Below are positions 26,449 to 34,946 of a DNA stretch of 64,000 bases, in pieces (the first letter of the stretch is position 1; the number at the start of each line of letters is the position of its first letter). The notes below the pieces were generated by a model. It made no database searches, was not told the origin of the DNA, and was given only the letters and a program-made list of their open reading frames with translations. The position numbers were made by a program, and so were the translations under genes. Source of the DNA: DASSQJ01 sp963772645. GTDB taxonomy: Bacteria > Actinomycetota > Actinomycetes > Actinomycetales > Dermatophilaceae. The stretch spans positions 236,261-300,260 of the forward strand of contig CAVYYD010000005.1 in assembly GCA_963772645.1 (NCBI GenBank), written 5' to 3'.

Positions 26449-27588
26449 ATGGGCCGCGCGCGCCGGGCTCGCAAGATCGCCGCCACCGCCGCCTACGGGG
26501 GCGGCGGGGTCGCGGCCGCGGGGGCGGCCATCGGGGCGCTCGGGTACGCCGTCATCAAGACCGAGGCGGCCTTGGCGCGCCGGGTCATCGGGGCACCCTT
26601 CGACGACTCCCCCGACGACAACGGGGTGTACGGGTCGGGACGGGGCGAGCCGTTCGAGCTCGTCGTCCTCGGGGACAGCTCGGCCGCCGGGATGGGTGCC
26701 GACGCCCCGCACGAGACGGTGGGGGCGATCGTCGCGAGCGGCGTCGCGGCCCTCACCGGACGCCGGGTGCGGGTGACCAACCGCGCCGTCGTGGGTGCCG
26801 AGTCGAGCGACCTCGAGCGCCAGCTCGCCGAGGCGCTCGGCGAGGTCGACCGCCCGGACGTCGTCCTCGTCATGGTCGGCGCCAACGACGTCACCCACCG
26901 CATCGACCGGCCCACCGCCGTCCGCCACCTCGAGCAGGCGGTGCGCCGGGCCCGGGCCCTCGGGAGCGAGGTCGTGGTCGGCACCTGCCCCGACCTCGGC
27001 ACGATCCAGCCGATCCAGCAGCCGCTGCGCTCGCTGATGAAGCGCTGGTCGCGTGACCTGGCGGCCGCCCAGACCGTCGCCGTCGTCGAGGCCGGCGGCC
27101 GCACCGTCTCGCTCGGCGACCTGCTCGGCCCCGAGTTCGCCGAGTCGCCGCACGAGATGTTCAGCAGCGACCGCTTCCACCCCTCCGCCGCCGGCTACGC
27201 GCGGGCGGCGGCCGCCCTGCTGCCGAGCGTGTGTGCGGCGCTGCGGATCTGGGGCGGTGACACCGGCGACCGGGCCCCCGAGCCCCGCCGGGGCGAGGGC
27301 GTCGGACCCGTGGCCGTGGCCGCCGGTCAGGCGGTGCGGGAGGCCGGCACCGAGGTCGCCCCGACCGAGGTCGCCGGGCAGAGCCGAGGTCCTCGCGGAC
27401 GGTGGGCGGTGCTCCTGCGACGCCGCACCGACGCGGTACCGCCGGCCTCCGACCCGCTCCCGGCACCGGAGGAGGATGCCGTGGGCGCGGACCCGCCGGG
27501 CCCGGGGGCGGTCCCGGCGCCCGGCCACACCGGCGGCACTCCCCCGGCGGGCACCGCGGGGCCCTCGGGCACCGACCCGTCGACCTGA
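26449..27588 (+). CDS. SGNH/GDSL-type hydrolase with N-terminal membrane anchor
   Basis: A 379-residue GDSL-family esterase. After a basic start, residues about 12-40 are a Gly/Ala-rich hydrophobic segment, probably a signal anchor. Block I is VVLGDSSAAG (catalytic Ser), block III is MVGANDV, and block V is SSDRFHPSAAGY (catalytic Asp and His). The last about 110 residues are Pro/Gly-rich and unstructured. ATG 26449 has GGGAAGGGG upstream. It converges with ridA across a hairpin that contains both stop codons. Confidence 0.9.
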   Translation: MGRARRARKIAATAAYGGGGVAAAGAAIGALGYAVIKTEAALARRVIGAPFDDSPDDNGVYGSGRGEPFELVVLGDSSAAGMGADAPHETVGAIVASGVAALTGRRVRVTNRAVVGAESSDLERQLAEALGEVDRPDVVLVMVGANDVTHRIDRPTAVRHLEQAVRRARALGSEVVVGTCPDLGTIQPIQQPLRSLMKRWSRDLAAAQTVAVVEAGGRTVSLGDLLGPEFAESPHEMFSSDRFHPSAAGYARAAAALLPSVCAALRIWGGDTGDRAPEPRRGEGVGPVAVAAGQAVREAGTEVAPTEVAGQSRGPRGRWAVLLRRRTDAVPPASDPLPAPEEDAVGADPPGPGAVPAPGHTGGTPPAGTAGPSGTDPST

Positions 27589-27607
27589 CCGGCCCGCCGC
27601 CGGTCAG
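27585..27607. terminator. compact bidirectional hairpin spanning both stop codons
   Basis: Arms CTGACCGGC (27585-27593) and GCCGGTCAG (27599-27607) with a 5-nt loop. The stop codon of the GDSL gene lies in the left arm and that of ridA in the right arm, so one palindrome closes both convergent genes. Confidence 0.6.
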
Positions 27608-27996
27608 TCGGCCGGGACGACCGCGTCGAGCTCGACCTCGACCTTCCAGCGGTGGTCGACGAGCCCCGCCACGCGCAGGATCGAGCTCGCCGGCCGGATG
27701 GTGCCGAAGATCTCCCCGTGGACCGTGGAGACGGCGTCGATGACGTCGTCGTCGGTGATGTAGTGGCGGGTCCGGATGACGTCCTCGGGGCGTCCGCCGA
27801 GCTCGGCGAGCGCGCCGAGCGCGATCTCCCAGCACCGCCTCGTCTGCTGGGCCGGGTCGACGCTGACGTGCCCGTCCGGGTTGATCGGGGCGGTGCCGGA
27901 GACGGCGATCCAGCTGCCGACGCGGACGGCGCGGGAGAACCCGACGCTGCCCTCGTACGGCGACGACGACGAGGCGAGGCTGCGCGTGGAATCCAT
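27604..27996 (-). CDS. RidA/YjgF/UK114-family enamine/imine deaminase
   Basis: A 130-residue RidA-superfamily protein. Members hydrolyse reactive enamine/imine intermediates of PLP enzymes. Visible features are SPYEGSVGFSRAVRVG, WIAVSGTAPINPDG, an RTRHYITD segment holding the conserved Arg, and the closing VEVELDAVV. The ATG at 27996 gives the family's normal length; the in-frame extension to 28068 is unlikely. It may belong to a Rid subfamily other than RidA proper, since the classic IPQA segment is not evident. Confidence 0.85.
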   Translation of the reverse strand: MDSTRSLASSSSPYEGSVGFSRAVRVGSWIAVSGTAPINPDGHVSVDPAQQTRRCWEIALGALAELGGRPEDVIRTRHYITDDDVIDAVSTVHGEIFGTIRPASSILRVAGLVDHRWKVEVELDAVVPAD

Positions 27997-28123
27997 GGGC
28001 TCATCATGTCGCGCGCCGCCGCCGCGCACGAGCCCCAACCGCCGGCCCCCGGACGAGACGCACCCCACACGACGCGCGCCCTACCTCCACCCCCGACGGG
28101 CGCCTAGGCTGGTCGTTCCAGTG

Positions 28124-28133
28124 AGCGCGCGCT
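28124..28133. promoter_or_regulatory. AGCGCGCGCT palindrome upstream of the thiolase gene
   Basis: A 10-bp perfect palindrome within TGAGCGCGCGCTTA lies 47 bp before the thiolase start. GAGCG-CGCTC-like dyads are common operators of TetR-type fatty-acid regulators, but a GC-rich genome makes short palindromes frequent, so this is weak. Confidence 0.3.
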
Positions 28134-28180
28134 TAGCCACCCCGGCAGGTCCCGCGCCGCGCCCGACCGAGGAGGATCCC

Positions 28181-29404
28181 GTGCCCGAGGCCGTCATCGT
28201 CGCCACCGCCCGCACCCCGATCGGACGGGCCTTCAAGGGCTCGCTCAAGGAGGTGCGACCCGACGACCTCTCCGTCCAGGTGGTCCGCGGCCTGCTCGAG
28301 CAGGTGCCCGCCCTCGACCCGACCACCCTCGACGACCTCTACTGGGGCTGCGCGGAGCCGAGCGGGACGCACGGGTCCAACCTCGCCCGCGTCATCGCCG
28401 TGCTTGCCGGGATGGACCACCTGCCGGGCGCCACCGTCAACCGGTTCTGCGCGAGCTCGACGCAGACGATGCGGATGGCCTTCCACGCGATCACGGCCGG
28501 GGAGGGCGACGCGTTCGTCGTCGGCGGCGTCGAGTGCGTCAGCCAGTACACCGGCTTCGCCGGCGCCGGGGGCAGCGCCGCGGACGCGCACAACCCGCTC
28601 TTCGCCGACGCCACCGCCCGCGCGGCCGAGTACGCCCGGACCAACGAGACGTGGCACGACCCGCGCGAGGACGGCCTGCTCCCCGACGTGTACATCGCGA
28701 TGGGGCAGACCGCGGAGAACGTGGCGACGCTGCGCGGGGTCTCCCGGGAGCGCCAGGACGAGTGGGGGGTCACCAGCCAGAACCGGACCGAGAAGGCCAT
28801 CGCGGACGGCTTCTACGCCCGGGAGATCCTCCCGGTGACGCTCGCCGACGGCACCGTCGTTGCGCGCGACGACGGCCCCCGGCCCGGCGTCACCCTGGAG
28901 GCGGTCCAGGCCCTGCAGCCGGTGTTCCGCGAGAACGGCACGGTCACCGCGGGGAACTGCTGCCCGCTCAACGACGGCGCGTCCGGCGTGGTCGTCATGA
29001 GCGACACCCGGGCCCGGGAGCTCGGCCTCACCCCGATCGCCCGGATCGTCTCCACCGGGGTGTCCGCGCTCTCGCCGGAGATCATGGGGCTCGGCCCGGT
29101 CGAGGCCTCCCGGCAGGCGCTCGCGCGGGCCGGGATGAGCATCGGCGACATGGACCTCTACGAGATCAACGAGGCGTTCGCCGCCCAGGTGCTGCCCAGC
29201 GCCGACGACCTCGGCATGGACCTCGACAAGCTCAACGTCCACGGCGGCGCGATCGCGCTCGGCCACCCCTTCGGCTCCACCGGCACCCGGATCATGACGA
29301 CGCTGCTCAACGGGCTCGAGGCCCGCGACGGCCAGCTCGGCCTCGAGACGATGTGCGTCGGCGGGGGCCAGGGCATGGCGATCGTCGTCGAGCGCCTGTC
29401 CTGA
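28181..29404 (+). CDS. acetyl-CoA C-acyltransferase (thiolase)
   Basis: A 407-residue thiolase. The acylated nucleophile is Cys90 in VNRFCASSTQTM; the conserved INEAFAAQVL, GGAIALGHPFGSTG (His) and MCVGGGQGMA (second Cys) motifs follow. Length and motifs fit a degradative FadA/FadI-type 3-ketoacyl-CoA thiolase as well as an acetoacetyl-CoA thiolase, and I cannot separate these. GTG 28181 has GGAGGATCCC before it. It is convergent with gntK. Confidence 0.93.
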   Translation: MPEAVIVATARTPIGRAFKGSLKEVRPDDLSVQVVRGLLEQVPALDPTTLDDLYWGCAEPSGTHGSNLARVIAVLAGMDHLPGATVNRFCASSTQTMRMAFHAITAGEGDAFVVGGVECVSQYTGFAGAGGSAADAHNPLFADATARAAEYARTNETWHDPREDGLLPDVYIAMGQTAENVATLRGVSRERQDEWGVTSQNRTEKAIADGFYAREILPVTLADGTVVARDDGPRPGVTLEAVQALQPVFRENGTVTAGNCCPLNDGASGVVVMSDTRARELGLTPIARIVSTGVSALSPEIMGLGPVEASRQALARAGMSIGDMDLYEINEAFAAQVLPSADDLGMDLDKLNVHGGAIALGHPFGSTGTRIMTTLLNGLEARDGQLGLETMCVGGGQGMAIVVERLS

Positions 29405-29415
29405 GCCCCCGGCCG

Positions 29416-29964
29416 TCAGGCGGTCTCCCGTCGGTGTCCGAGTGCCACGAGGGCCCGGTCGAGGACCTGGGCCGGGGTCCCCTCGTTGGAGACGACCACC
29501 CCGGGTTCGTCGGGCTCGAGCGGCTCCAGCGTGGCCAGCTGGCTGGGCAGCAGGGACGGGGGCATGTAGTGGCCGGCGCGGAGCCTCAACCGGTCGAGGA
29601 TGAGCTCGGAGTCGGCGACGAGATGGAGGAAGCGCACCTGCGGCCGCCCTCGGCGCAGCACGTCGCGGTAGGCGCGGCGCAGCGCCGAGCAGGCGACGAC
29701 CGCGGACTCACCGCGGCTCTCCCTGGCCGAGATCCAGTCACCGATCGACTCCAGCCAGGGCCAGCGGTCCTCGTCGGTCAGGGCGCTCCCACGGCGCATC
29801 TTCTCCACGTTGGCCTCGGGGTGGAACGTGTCGCCCTCGGCGAACTCCCACCCCAGGGCCGTCGCCAGCCCCGTGGCCACGGTCGACTTCCCGCTCCCCG
29901 AGGCGCCCATGACGATGACGACGTCGGGATCCGGGGGCGCTGGACGAGCATCGGTGTCGGCCAC
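29416..29964 (-). CDS. gntK: gluconokinase
   Basis: Gluconokinase phosphorylates gluconate to 6-phosphogluconate, feeding the pentose phosphate pathway. The 182-residue product has P-loop GASGSGKST (residues 20-28, Lys26), EGDTFHPEANVEKMRRGSAL, then DEDRWPWL, CSALRRAYRD and the lid GHYMPPSLLPSQLATLEPLE. All are diagnostic of the GntK/IdnK family. GTG at 29964. No gluconate transporter lies next to it. Confidence 0.94.
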   Translation of the reverse strand: MADTDARPAPPDPDVVIVMGASGSGKSTVATGLATALGWEFAEGDTFHPEANVEKMRRGSALTDEDRWPWLESIGDWISARESRGESAVVACSALRRAYRDVLRRGRPQVRFLHLVADSELILDRLRLRAGHYMPPSLLPSQLATLEPLEPDEPGVVVSNEGTPAQVLDRALVALGHRRETA

Positions 29965-30051
29965 GCCGTGCAGCCTAGGACGGCGGGGCCGACCTGGGCC
30001 CTGCGCGCAGCAGGTGGCTTTCGCACCGGTGCCCGGGAGCGGGAGCGGGCC

Positions 30052-30381
30052 TCAGGGCAGGGCGCGCCTGAGATCGGTGAGCAGGTCGGCGACCCCGTCG
30101 GCCCGCCCGGCCACCGACGCCTCCCAGACCAGGACGGCCAGCTGGTCGGCGAGTGCGGCCACCCCCAGGTCGGGGACCTCGGCCCCGGGCGCGCTGCGTC
30201 CGGCGAGCTCGGCGAGCACCGTGCGAACGTGCGGTGCGGCCTCCTGCGCCCGCGCCAGCGGCAGCTCCGCCCACCGGCGTCGGACCCGGTCGAGCTCGGT
30301 GCGGGCCCGGGGCGGCACCGGGTCCACGGACGACGACGCCGGGACGGGTGGGCCCGTCCCGGCGTCGCGGTGGTCGGTCAC
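30052..30381 (-). CDS. hypothetical protein downstream of the Bax-inhibitor-like gene
   Basis: A 109-residue cytosolic protein of unknown family. It is Arg/Ala/Leu-rich and mostly helical in appearance: TELDRVRRRWAELPLARAQE, HVRTVLAELAG and VADLLTDLRRAL. It has no signal peptide, membrane segment or cysteine. The GTG at 30381 lies 2 bp past the stop of the upstream membrane-protein gene, so the two are probably co-transcribed. Tight coupling and the absence of a competing frame are the main support. Confidence 0.7.
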   Translation of the reverse strand: MTDHRDAGTGPPVPASSSVDPVPPRARTELDRVRRRWAELPLARAQEAAPHVRTVLAELAGRSAPGAEVPDLGVAALADQLAVLVWEASVAGRADGVADLLTDLRRALP

Positions 30382-30383
30382 GC

Positions 30384-31217
30384 TCAGTTGCGCATGCGGC
30401 CGAGCAGCCGCAGGAACTCGACGTAGAGCCAGACGAGGGTGACGATCAGGCCGTGCGCGAGGAGCCACGAGTACTTCTGCGGCGCCCCGGTCCGGATGGC
30501 GTAGTCGATCGAGTCGAAGTCGAGGGCGAGCGTCATCGCGGCCAGGCCCACGGCGAAGACCGAGATGCCGATGCCGAGCGGGCCCGAGCCGCCGATGCCG
30601 AACGGGGTGTTGGTGACGATGGCGAAGACGAAGTTGACGACCGCGAACACGGCGTAGCCGACCAGGGCCATCATCATCATCCGCCGGAACTTGCTCGTGA
30701 CCTTGATCAGCCCGGTCTTGTAGGCGATGAACATGCCGGCGAAGGTCGCGACGGTGGCCAGGACGGCCTGCGGGACGATCCCCGGGTAGTAGCGCTCGAA
30801 GAACTGGCTCAGCGCCCCGACGAACAGGCCCTCGACGAGGGCGTAGCCGACGATGAGCGGCACGCTGAGGGTCTTGCGGAAGGCGATGACCAGACCGAGC
30901 ACGAGGGTGGCGATGGCGCCGCCCATCCACAGGGCGAAGCCGACACCCTGGCTCGCGGCCGAGCCGACCCAGCCGACGGTCCCGGTCACGAGGACGATCG
31001 CGAAGAGACCGAGGGTCTTCATGATGACGTCGTCCATGGTGACCGCGCGGTCGGTGCCGGTGCGGACGGCCGACGGCTGGTCGTACAGCTCCTGCAGCTG
31101 CTGGGCGGTCATCGTGCCGGTGGCGGCCTGGGCGGCGGCCGTCGAGTCGGTGCGGAAGCCCGCGTACCCGCTCTGGGCGTCCTTGCGCATCCGGTTGAAG
31201 GCCGGGTTGTTGGCCAT
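30384..31217 (-). CDS. Bax inhibitor-1/YccA-like membrane protein
   Basis: A 277-residue protein with a soluble N-terminus of about 75 residues (PAFNRMRKDAQSGYAGFRTD) and about seven membrane helices, ending FDSIDYAIRTGAPQKYSWLL followed by an EFLRLLGRMRN tail. FDSIDYAI and YSWLLAHGLIVTLVWLYVEF are typical of the actinobacterial Bax1-I/YccA group. Its role in bacteria is not settled; relatives include proton-leak channels. ATG 31217 has GGAGGATCG upstream. Confidence 0.9.
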   Translation of the reverse strand: MANNPAFNRMRKDAQSGYAGFRTDSTAAAQAATGTMTAQQLQELYDQPSAVRTGTDRAVTMDDVIMKTLGLFAIVLVTGTVGWVGSAASQGVGFALWMGGAIATLVLGLVIAFRKTLSVPLIVGYALVEGLFVGALSQFFERYYPGIVPQAVLATVATFAGMFIAYKTGLIKVTSKFRRMMMMALVGYAVFAVVNFVFAIVTNTPFGIGGSGPLGIGISVFAVGLAAMTLALDFDSIDYAIRTGAPQKYSWLLAHGLIVTLVWLYVEFLRLLGRMRN

Positions 31218-31338
31218 CGATCCTCCGTGACGGTCGTGGCGGCGTCTGTCACCGCGTCTGCACCAGACTAGACGTGCGAGAAGCCCGCCGTGTTCCCCTC
31301 CACGGCGCCCGCGCGCCACCCCCGACCGGACCGGTCGG

Positions 31339-31413
31339 TGCCCCCGACGGGAGTCGAACCCGCACCTGGAGCGCTTTTAAGGCGCCTGCCTCTGCCGGTT
31401 GGGCCACGGGGGC
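31339..31413 (-). tRNA. tRNA-Leu (anticodon UAA), short variable region
   Basis: The minus strand folds as a cloverleaf. Acceptor GCCCCCG pairs with CGGGGGC, and the D stem is GCC/GGC. The anticodon stem GGCGC/GCGCT has loop CTTAAAA (anticodon UAA), and the T arm is GCGGG-TTCGACT-CCCGT. The discriminator is A, as expected for Leu, and CCA is not encoded. Only six nucleotides separate the anticodon and T stems, so the long class II arm usual for leucine tRNAs is missing. It lies between the Bax-like gene and ppx. Confidence 0.85.
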
Positions 31414-31462
31414 GCGCCAACCCTAGTGCCCGAGCCCCCGGCCCGCTCCGGCCCCGGGTGGC

Positions 31463-32416
31463 TCAGGCGATCGAGAGCGCGATGCCGTCGAGGATGTCGT
31501 GCTCGGAGGTCACCACCTCGACCCCGGGCGAGCGCAGCGCCACCCGGCCGAGGACCTCGTGCCAGACCAGCGCCCCGGCCCCGATGACGTCGACCCGCCC
31601 CGGGTGCAGGTAGGGCAGGGCGGCGCGTTCCTGCCGGGCCATCCCCCAGAGCTCGCGGCAGGCCGCACGCTGCCGGTCCAGCGGGAGCCGGGCGAGGTGG
31701 ATGGCGGCGGAGTCGTAGCGGGTGAGCCGCAGCGCGTGCGCGGTGATCGTCGTGATGCTCCCGGCGAGCCCGATGACGGCACCGAGGCGGTCGAGGGGGA
31801 CGACGCGCTCGGCCGCGTCGAGCGCGGTGGCGACGTCGGCCCGAGCGGCGACGACCTCGTCGTCGGTCGGCGGGTCGGAGTGCAGGTGTCGCTCGGTCAT
31901 CCGGACCGAACCGACGTCCAGGGAGAGCGCGGCCTCGACCTCGTCGGTGCCGCGGACCAGCTCGGTGGAGCCGCCCCCGAGGTCGACGACGAGGTACGGC
32001 CCGGCGCAGCCGACCCGGCGCAGGTCACCGACCGCCCCGGTGAAGGACAGCGCCGCCTCGACGTCGCCGGTGACGACCTCCGGCGTGACGTCGAACCCGG
32101 CGAACGCCGTGCGGACGCCGGCGACGAAGTCGTCGGCGTTCCTCGCGTCACGGCTCGCGGAGGTGGCGACGAACCGCACCGCCTCCGCGCCCAGCTCGCG
32201 GCACCGCTCGGCGTAGGCACCGGCCGCGGCCAGCGTGCGCCCCATCGCCTCGGGGGCGATCCGCCCGCTGACGTCGATGCCCGCTCCGAGCCGGACGATC
32301 TCCATCCGCCGGTCGACGTCGGTGAGCAGGCCGTCCGGGCCGACGTCGGCGACGAGCAGCCGGATCGAGTTGGTGCCGCAGTCGACCGCGGCCACCCGGC
32401 GCTCCCCGGCGCTCAC
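31463..32416 (-). CDS. ppx: exopolyphosphatase (Ppx/GppA family)
   Basis: A 317-residue single-domain Ppx/GppA ASKHA phosphatase hydrolysing polyphosphate or pppGpp. Motifs are VAAVDCGTNSIRLLVADV, SASRDARNADDF, the glycine-rich VVDLGGGSTELV and GLAGSITTITAHAL. The short length and its position beside DUF501, ftsB and eno match the actinobacterial Ppx2-type gene. GTG at 32416 overlaps the DUF501 stop by 4 bp. Confidence 0.92.
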   Translation of the reverse strand: MSAGERRVAAVDCGTNSIRLLVADVGPDGLLTDVDRRMEIVRLGAGIDVSGRIAPEAMGRTLAAAGAYAERCRELGAEAVRFVATSASRDARNADDFVAGVRTAFAGFDVTPEVVTGDVEAALSFTGAVGDLRRVGCAGPYLVVDLGGGSTELVRGTDEVEAALSLDVGSVRMTERHLHSDPPTDDEVVAARADVATALDAAERVVPLDRLGAVIGLAGSITTITAHALRLTRYDSAAIHLARLPLDRQRAACRELWGMARQERAALPYLHPGRVDVIGAGALVWHEVLGRVALRSPGVEVVTSEHDILDGIALSIA

Positions 32417-32931
32417 CGCTGCTCCTCCGCCGCGCACGGAGCACGCTCCCACCAGGGCTCGAGGAGGGCCAGGGCCTCGTCGCCGAGCGGGTTGACGCCC
32501 GGGCCGGCCGCCAGCGCGTGTGCGGCGAGGACGTGCAGGCACTTGACCCGGGACGGCATCCCGCCGGCGGACACCCCCACGATCTCGGGGACCTCACCGA
32601 GCTCGGAGCGGCGTTCGAGGTAGTCGCGGTGCGCCGCGGCGTACCCGGCGCGCAGGTCGGCGTCCGCCTCGAGCCGCACGGTCATCTCGCGCATCACCCC
32701 CTGGCTCTCCAGCGTGGAGAGCGCACCGGTGAGCCGCGGGCAGGTGGCGTAGTAGGAGGTCGGGAAGGGAGTGCCGTCGGGGAGTCGCGGCTCGGTGCGC
32801 ACGACGTCAGGCTCCCCGCACGGGCACCGGTGAGCCACCTCGACGACCCCACGCGGCTCGCGGCCGAGCTGGCGCGCGACGGCATCGAGGTCGGCGGGGG
32901 CGACGGGGGGCCGAGGAGCGGCCTCCCTCAC
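32413..32931 (-). CDS. DUF501 domain protein
   Basis: A 172-residue protein with the DUF501 features: ADLDAVARQLGREPRGVVEV, CPCGEPDVVRTEPRLPDGTP, FPTSYYATCPRL and GGMPSRVKCLHVLAAHALA. The paired cysteines (CPCG, ATCP, KCLH) could bind a metal. It sits between ftsB and ppx with 4-bp overlaps on both sides, an arrangement conserved in Actinobacteria. Function unknown. Confidence 0.92.
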   Translation of the reverse strand: MREAAPRPPVAPADLDAVARQLGREPRGVVEVAHRCPCGEPDVVRTEPRLPDGTPFPTSYYATCPRLTGALSTLESQGVMREMTVRLEADADLRAGYAAAHRDYLERRSELGEVPEIVGVSAGGMPSRVKCLHVLAAHALAAGPGVNPLGDEALALLEPWWERAPCAAEEQR

Positions 32932-33542
32932 CGGCGCGCCCCCGGGGCGTCCGCGGTGCGGGCGGACTGCCACACGGTCTCGTACCAGGGCAGTGCCGCC
33001 TTGGGCTGGGCGACGTCGGCACCGACCGACGCCGGGGTCGTGTGCGGCGTGGTCGGGTTCAGGACGGTGTAGGACTTCTCGCCCGGCTTGACGAACTTCA
33101 GCCGCTGGCGGGCCTGCTGCTCGACGTAGGCCGGGTCGGTCCAGCGCTCCTGCTCGGCGCTCAGCGTCGCCACGTCCTGCTCCTGCGCGGCCACCTTGTC
33201 GCGCAGCGCCGCGATCTGGGTGCGCTGGTGGACCCACGCGGCCACGGTGGAGCCGAGCATGACGACGAGGAACACCGCGACCGAGGCGAGGACCAGGGCG
33301 CGCCGGGCCAACCGGTTGGTCACGGCGCCCCCCAACCGGCCGCGCCATCCGGTGCTCGTGCGACGGACCACCTTCGCCGTGGTGGGGCCGCCGGTGGTGG
33401 AGGTGCGGGCCGGGGCGGAGGACCTGGCGGCGGACGGCCGCGCACCGGAGGTGCCGGAACGAGAGCCGGTGCCGGACCCCGCGGCGGACGGGCGCCGCGG
33501 GGGTCGCGACGCCGGTCCGCGGGAGCGCCCGGTGGTGGCCAT
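32928..33542 (-). CDS. FtsB/DivIC-family septum formation initiator
   Basis: A 204-residue bitopic divisome protein. It has a long basic, Ser/Pro-rich cytoplasmic N-terminus (about 75 residues) and one membrane helix (about 83-105, LVLASVAVFLVVMLGSTVAA). A short coiled coil follows (QIAALRDKVAAQEQDVATLS), then WTDPAYVEQQARQRLKFVKPGEKSY, the conserved FtsB/DivIC segment. The location right after eno is the standard actinobacterial place for this gene. The start is 10 bp from the eno stop. Confidence 0.9.
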   Translation of the reverse strand: MATTGRSRGPASRPPRRPSAAGSGTGSRSGTSGARPSAARSSAPARTSTTGGPTTAKVVRRTSTGWRGRLGGAVTNRLARRALVLASVAVFLVVMLGSTVAAWVHQRTQIAALRDKVAAQEQDVATLSAEQERWTDPAYVEQQARQRLKFVKPGEKSYTVLNPTTPHTTPASVGADVAQPKAALPWYETVWQSARTADAPGARR

Positions 33543-33552
33543 CGGTGCCGGC

Positions 33553-34845
33553 TCAGCCCGTGCTGCGGGCGGCGAAGCGGGGGAACGCGCTGGCCCCGGC
33601 GTAGAACGCGGCGTCGTCGAGCTCCTCCTCGATGCGGAGCAGCTGGTTGTACTTCGCGACGCGCTCGGAGCGGGCCGGGGCGCCGGTCTTGATCTGGCCG
33701 CAGTTGGTCGCGACAGCGAGGTCGGCGATCGTGACGTCCTCGGTCTCGCCGGAGCGGTGGCTCATCATGCAGCGGTAGCCGTTGCGATGGGCCAGGTCGA
33801 CGGCGTCCAGGGTCTCGGTGAGCGAGCCGATCTGGTTGACCTTGACCAGCAGCGCGTTGGCGGTGCCGGACTCGATGCCGCGCGCGAGCCGCTCGGGGTT
33901 GGTGACGAAGAGGTCGTCGCCGACGATCTGGATGCGGTCGCCGAGGCGGTCGGTGAGGGTCTTCCAGCCGTCCCAGTCGTCCTCGTCCAGCGGGTCCTCG
34001 AGCGACACGAGCGGGTAGTCCGCGACGAGGCCGGCGTAGTAGTCGACCATCTCCTCGGCGCTCTTCGTGCCGCCCTCGAAGGAGTACGAGCCGTCCTCGA
34101 AGAACTCCGAGGCCGCGACGTCGAGGGCGAGGGCGACCTGCTCGCCGGGGGTGTACCCGGCCTTCTCGATGGCCTCGAGGATGAGGTCGAGCGCGGCCCG
34201 GTTGCTCTCGAGGTCCGGCGCGAAGCCACCCTCGTCGCCGAGCCCGGTGGCCAGCCCCTTCTCCTTGAGGACCGACTTGAGCGCGTGGTAGACCTCTGCG
34301 CCCCAGCGCAGCGCCTCGCGGAACGACTCGGCGCCGATCGGCGCGATCATGAACTCCTGGATGTCGACGTTGGAGTCGGCGTGGCTGCCGCCGTTGAGGA
34401 TGTTCATCATCGGGACGGGCAGGACGTGCGCGTTGGGGCCGCCGACGTAGCGGAAGAGCGGCAGGTCCGCGGAGTCGGCCGCGGCCTTGGCGACCGCGAG
34501 CGAGACGCCGAGGATGGCGTTGGCGCCGATCTTCTCCTTGTTGGCGCTGCCGTCGATGGCGAGCATCTCGGCGTCGACGAGGCGCTGCTCGCTGGCCTCG
34601 AAGCCGAGCAGCTTGGGCCCGAGCTCGTCGATGACGGCGTCGACGGCCTTCTCCACGCCCTTGCCGCCGTAGCGGCCCTTGTCGCCGTCCCGGCGCTCGA
34701 CCGCCTCGAACGCACCGGTCGAGGCGCCGCTCGGGACGGCCGCGCGAGCGACCGTGCCGTCGTCGAGCGCGACCTCGACCTCGACGGTGGGGTTGCCGCG
34801 CGAGTCGAGGATCTCGCGCGCGCCTACTGCCTCGATGCTGGCCAC
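33553..34845 (-). CDS. eno: enolase
   Basis: Enolase dehydrates 2-phosphoglycerate to phosphoenolpyruvate in glycolysis. The 430-residue product is full length: REILDSRGNPTVEVEV, GASTGAFEAVERRDGD, LNGGSHADSNVDIQEFMI and GDEGGFAP come first. The metal and catalytic segments SLEDPLDEDDW, KVNQIGSL (catalytic Lys) and MMSHRSGETED follow. GTG at 34845 is preceded by AGGAGTTCGAT. It is probably the first gene of the eno-ftsB-DUF501-ppx run. Confidence 0.98.
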   Translation of the reverse strand: MASIEAVGAREILDSRGNPTVEVEVALDDGTVARAAVPSGASTGAFEAVERRDGDKGRYGGKGVEKAVDAVIDELGPKLLGFEASEQRLVDAEMLAIDGSANKEKIGANAILGVSLAVAKAAADSADLPLFRYVGGPNAHVLPVPMMNILNGGSHADSNVDIQEFMIAPIGAESFREALRWGAEVYHALKSVLKEKGLATGLGDEGGFAPDLESNRAALDLILEAIEKAGYTPGEQVALALDVAASEFFEDGSYSFEGGTKSAEEMVDYYAGLVADYPLVSLEDPLDEDDWDGWKTLTDRLGDRIQIVGDDLFVTNPERLARGIESGTANALLVKVNQIGSLTETLDAVDLAHRNGYRCMMSHRSGETEDVTIADLAVATNCGQIKTGAPARSERVAKYNQLLRIEEELDDAAFYAGASAFPRFAARSTG

Positions 34846-34946
34846 ATCGAACTCCTGTGCTGGGGGTGGACGGGTTCGGCTCCGAGCCTAGTCCCCGGCC
34901 CCCGGCTTCTCCCCGACCGACCCGCGCCGCGGGCCCCGCTCCGGTG

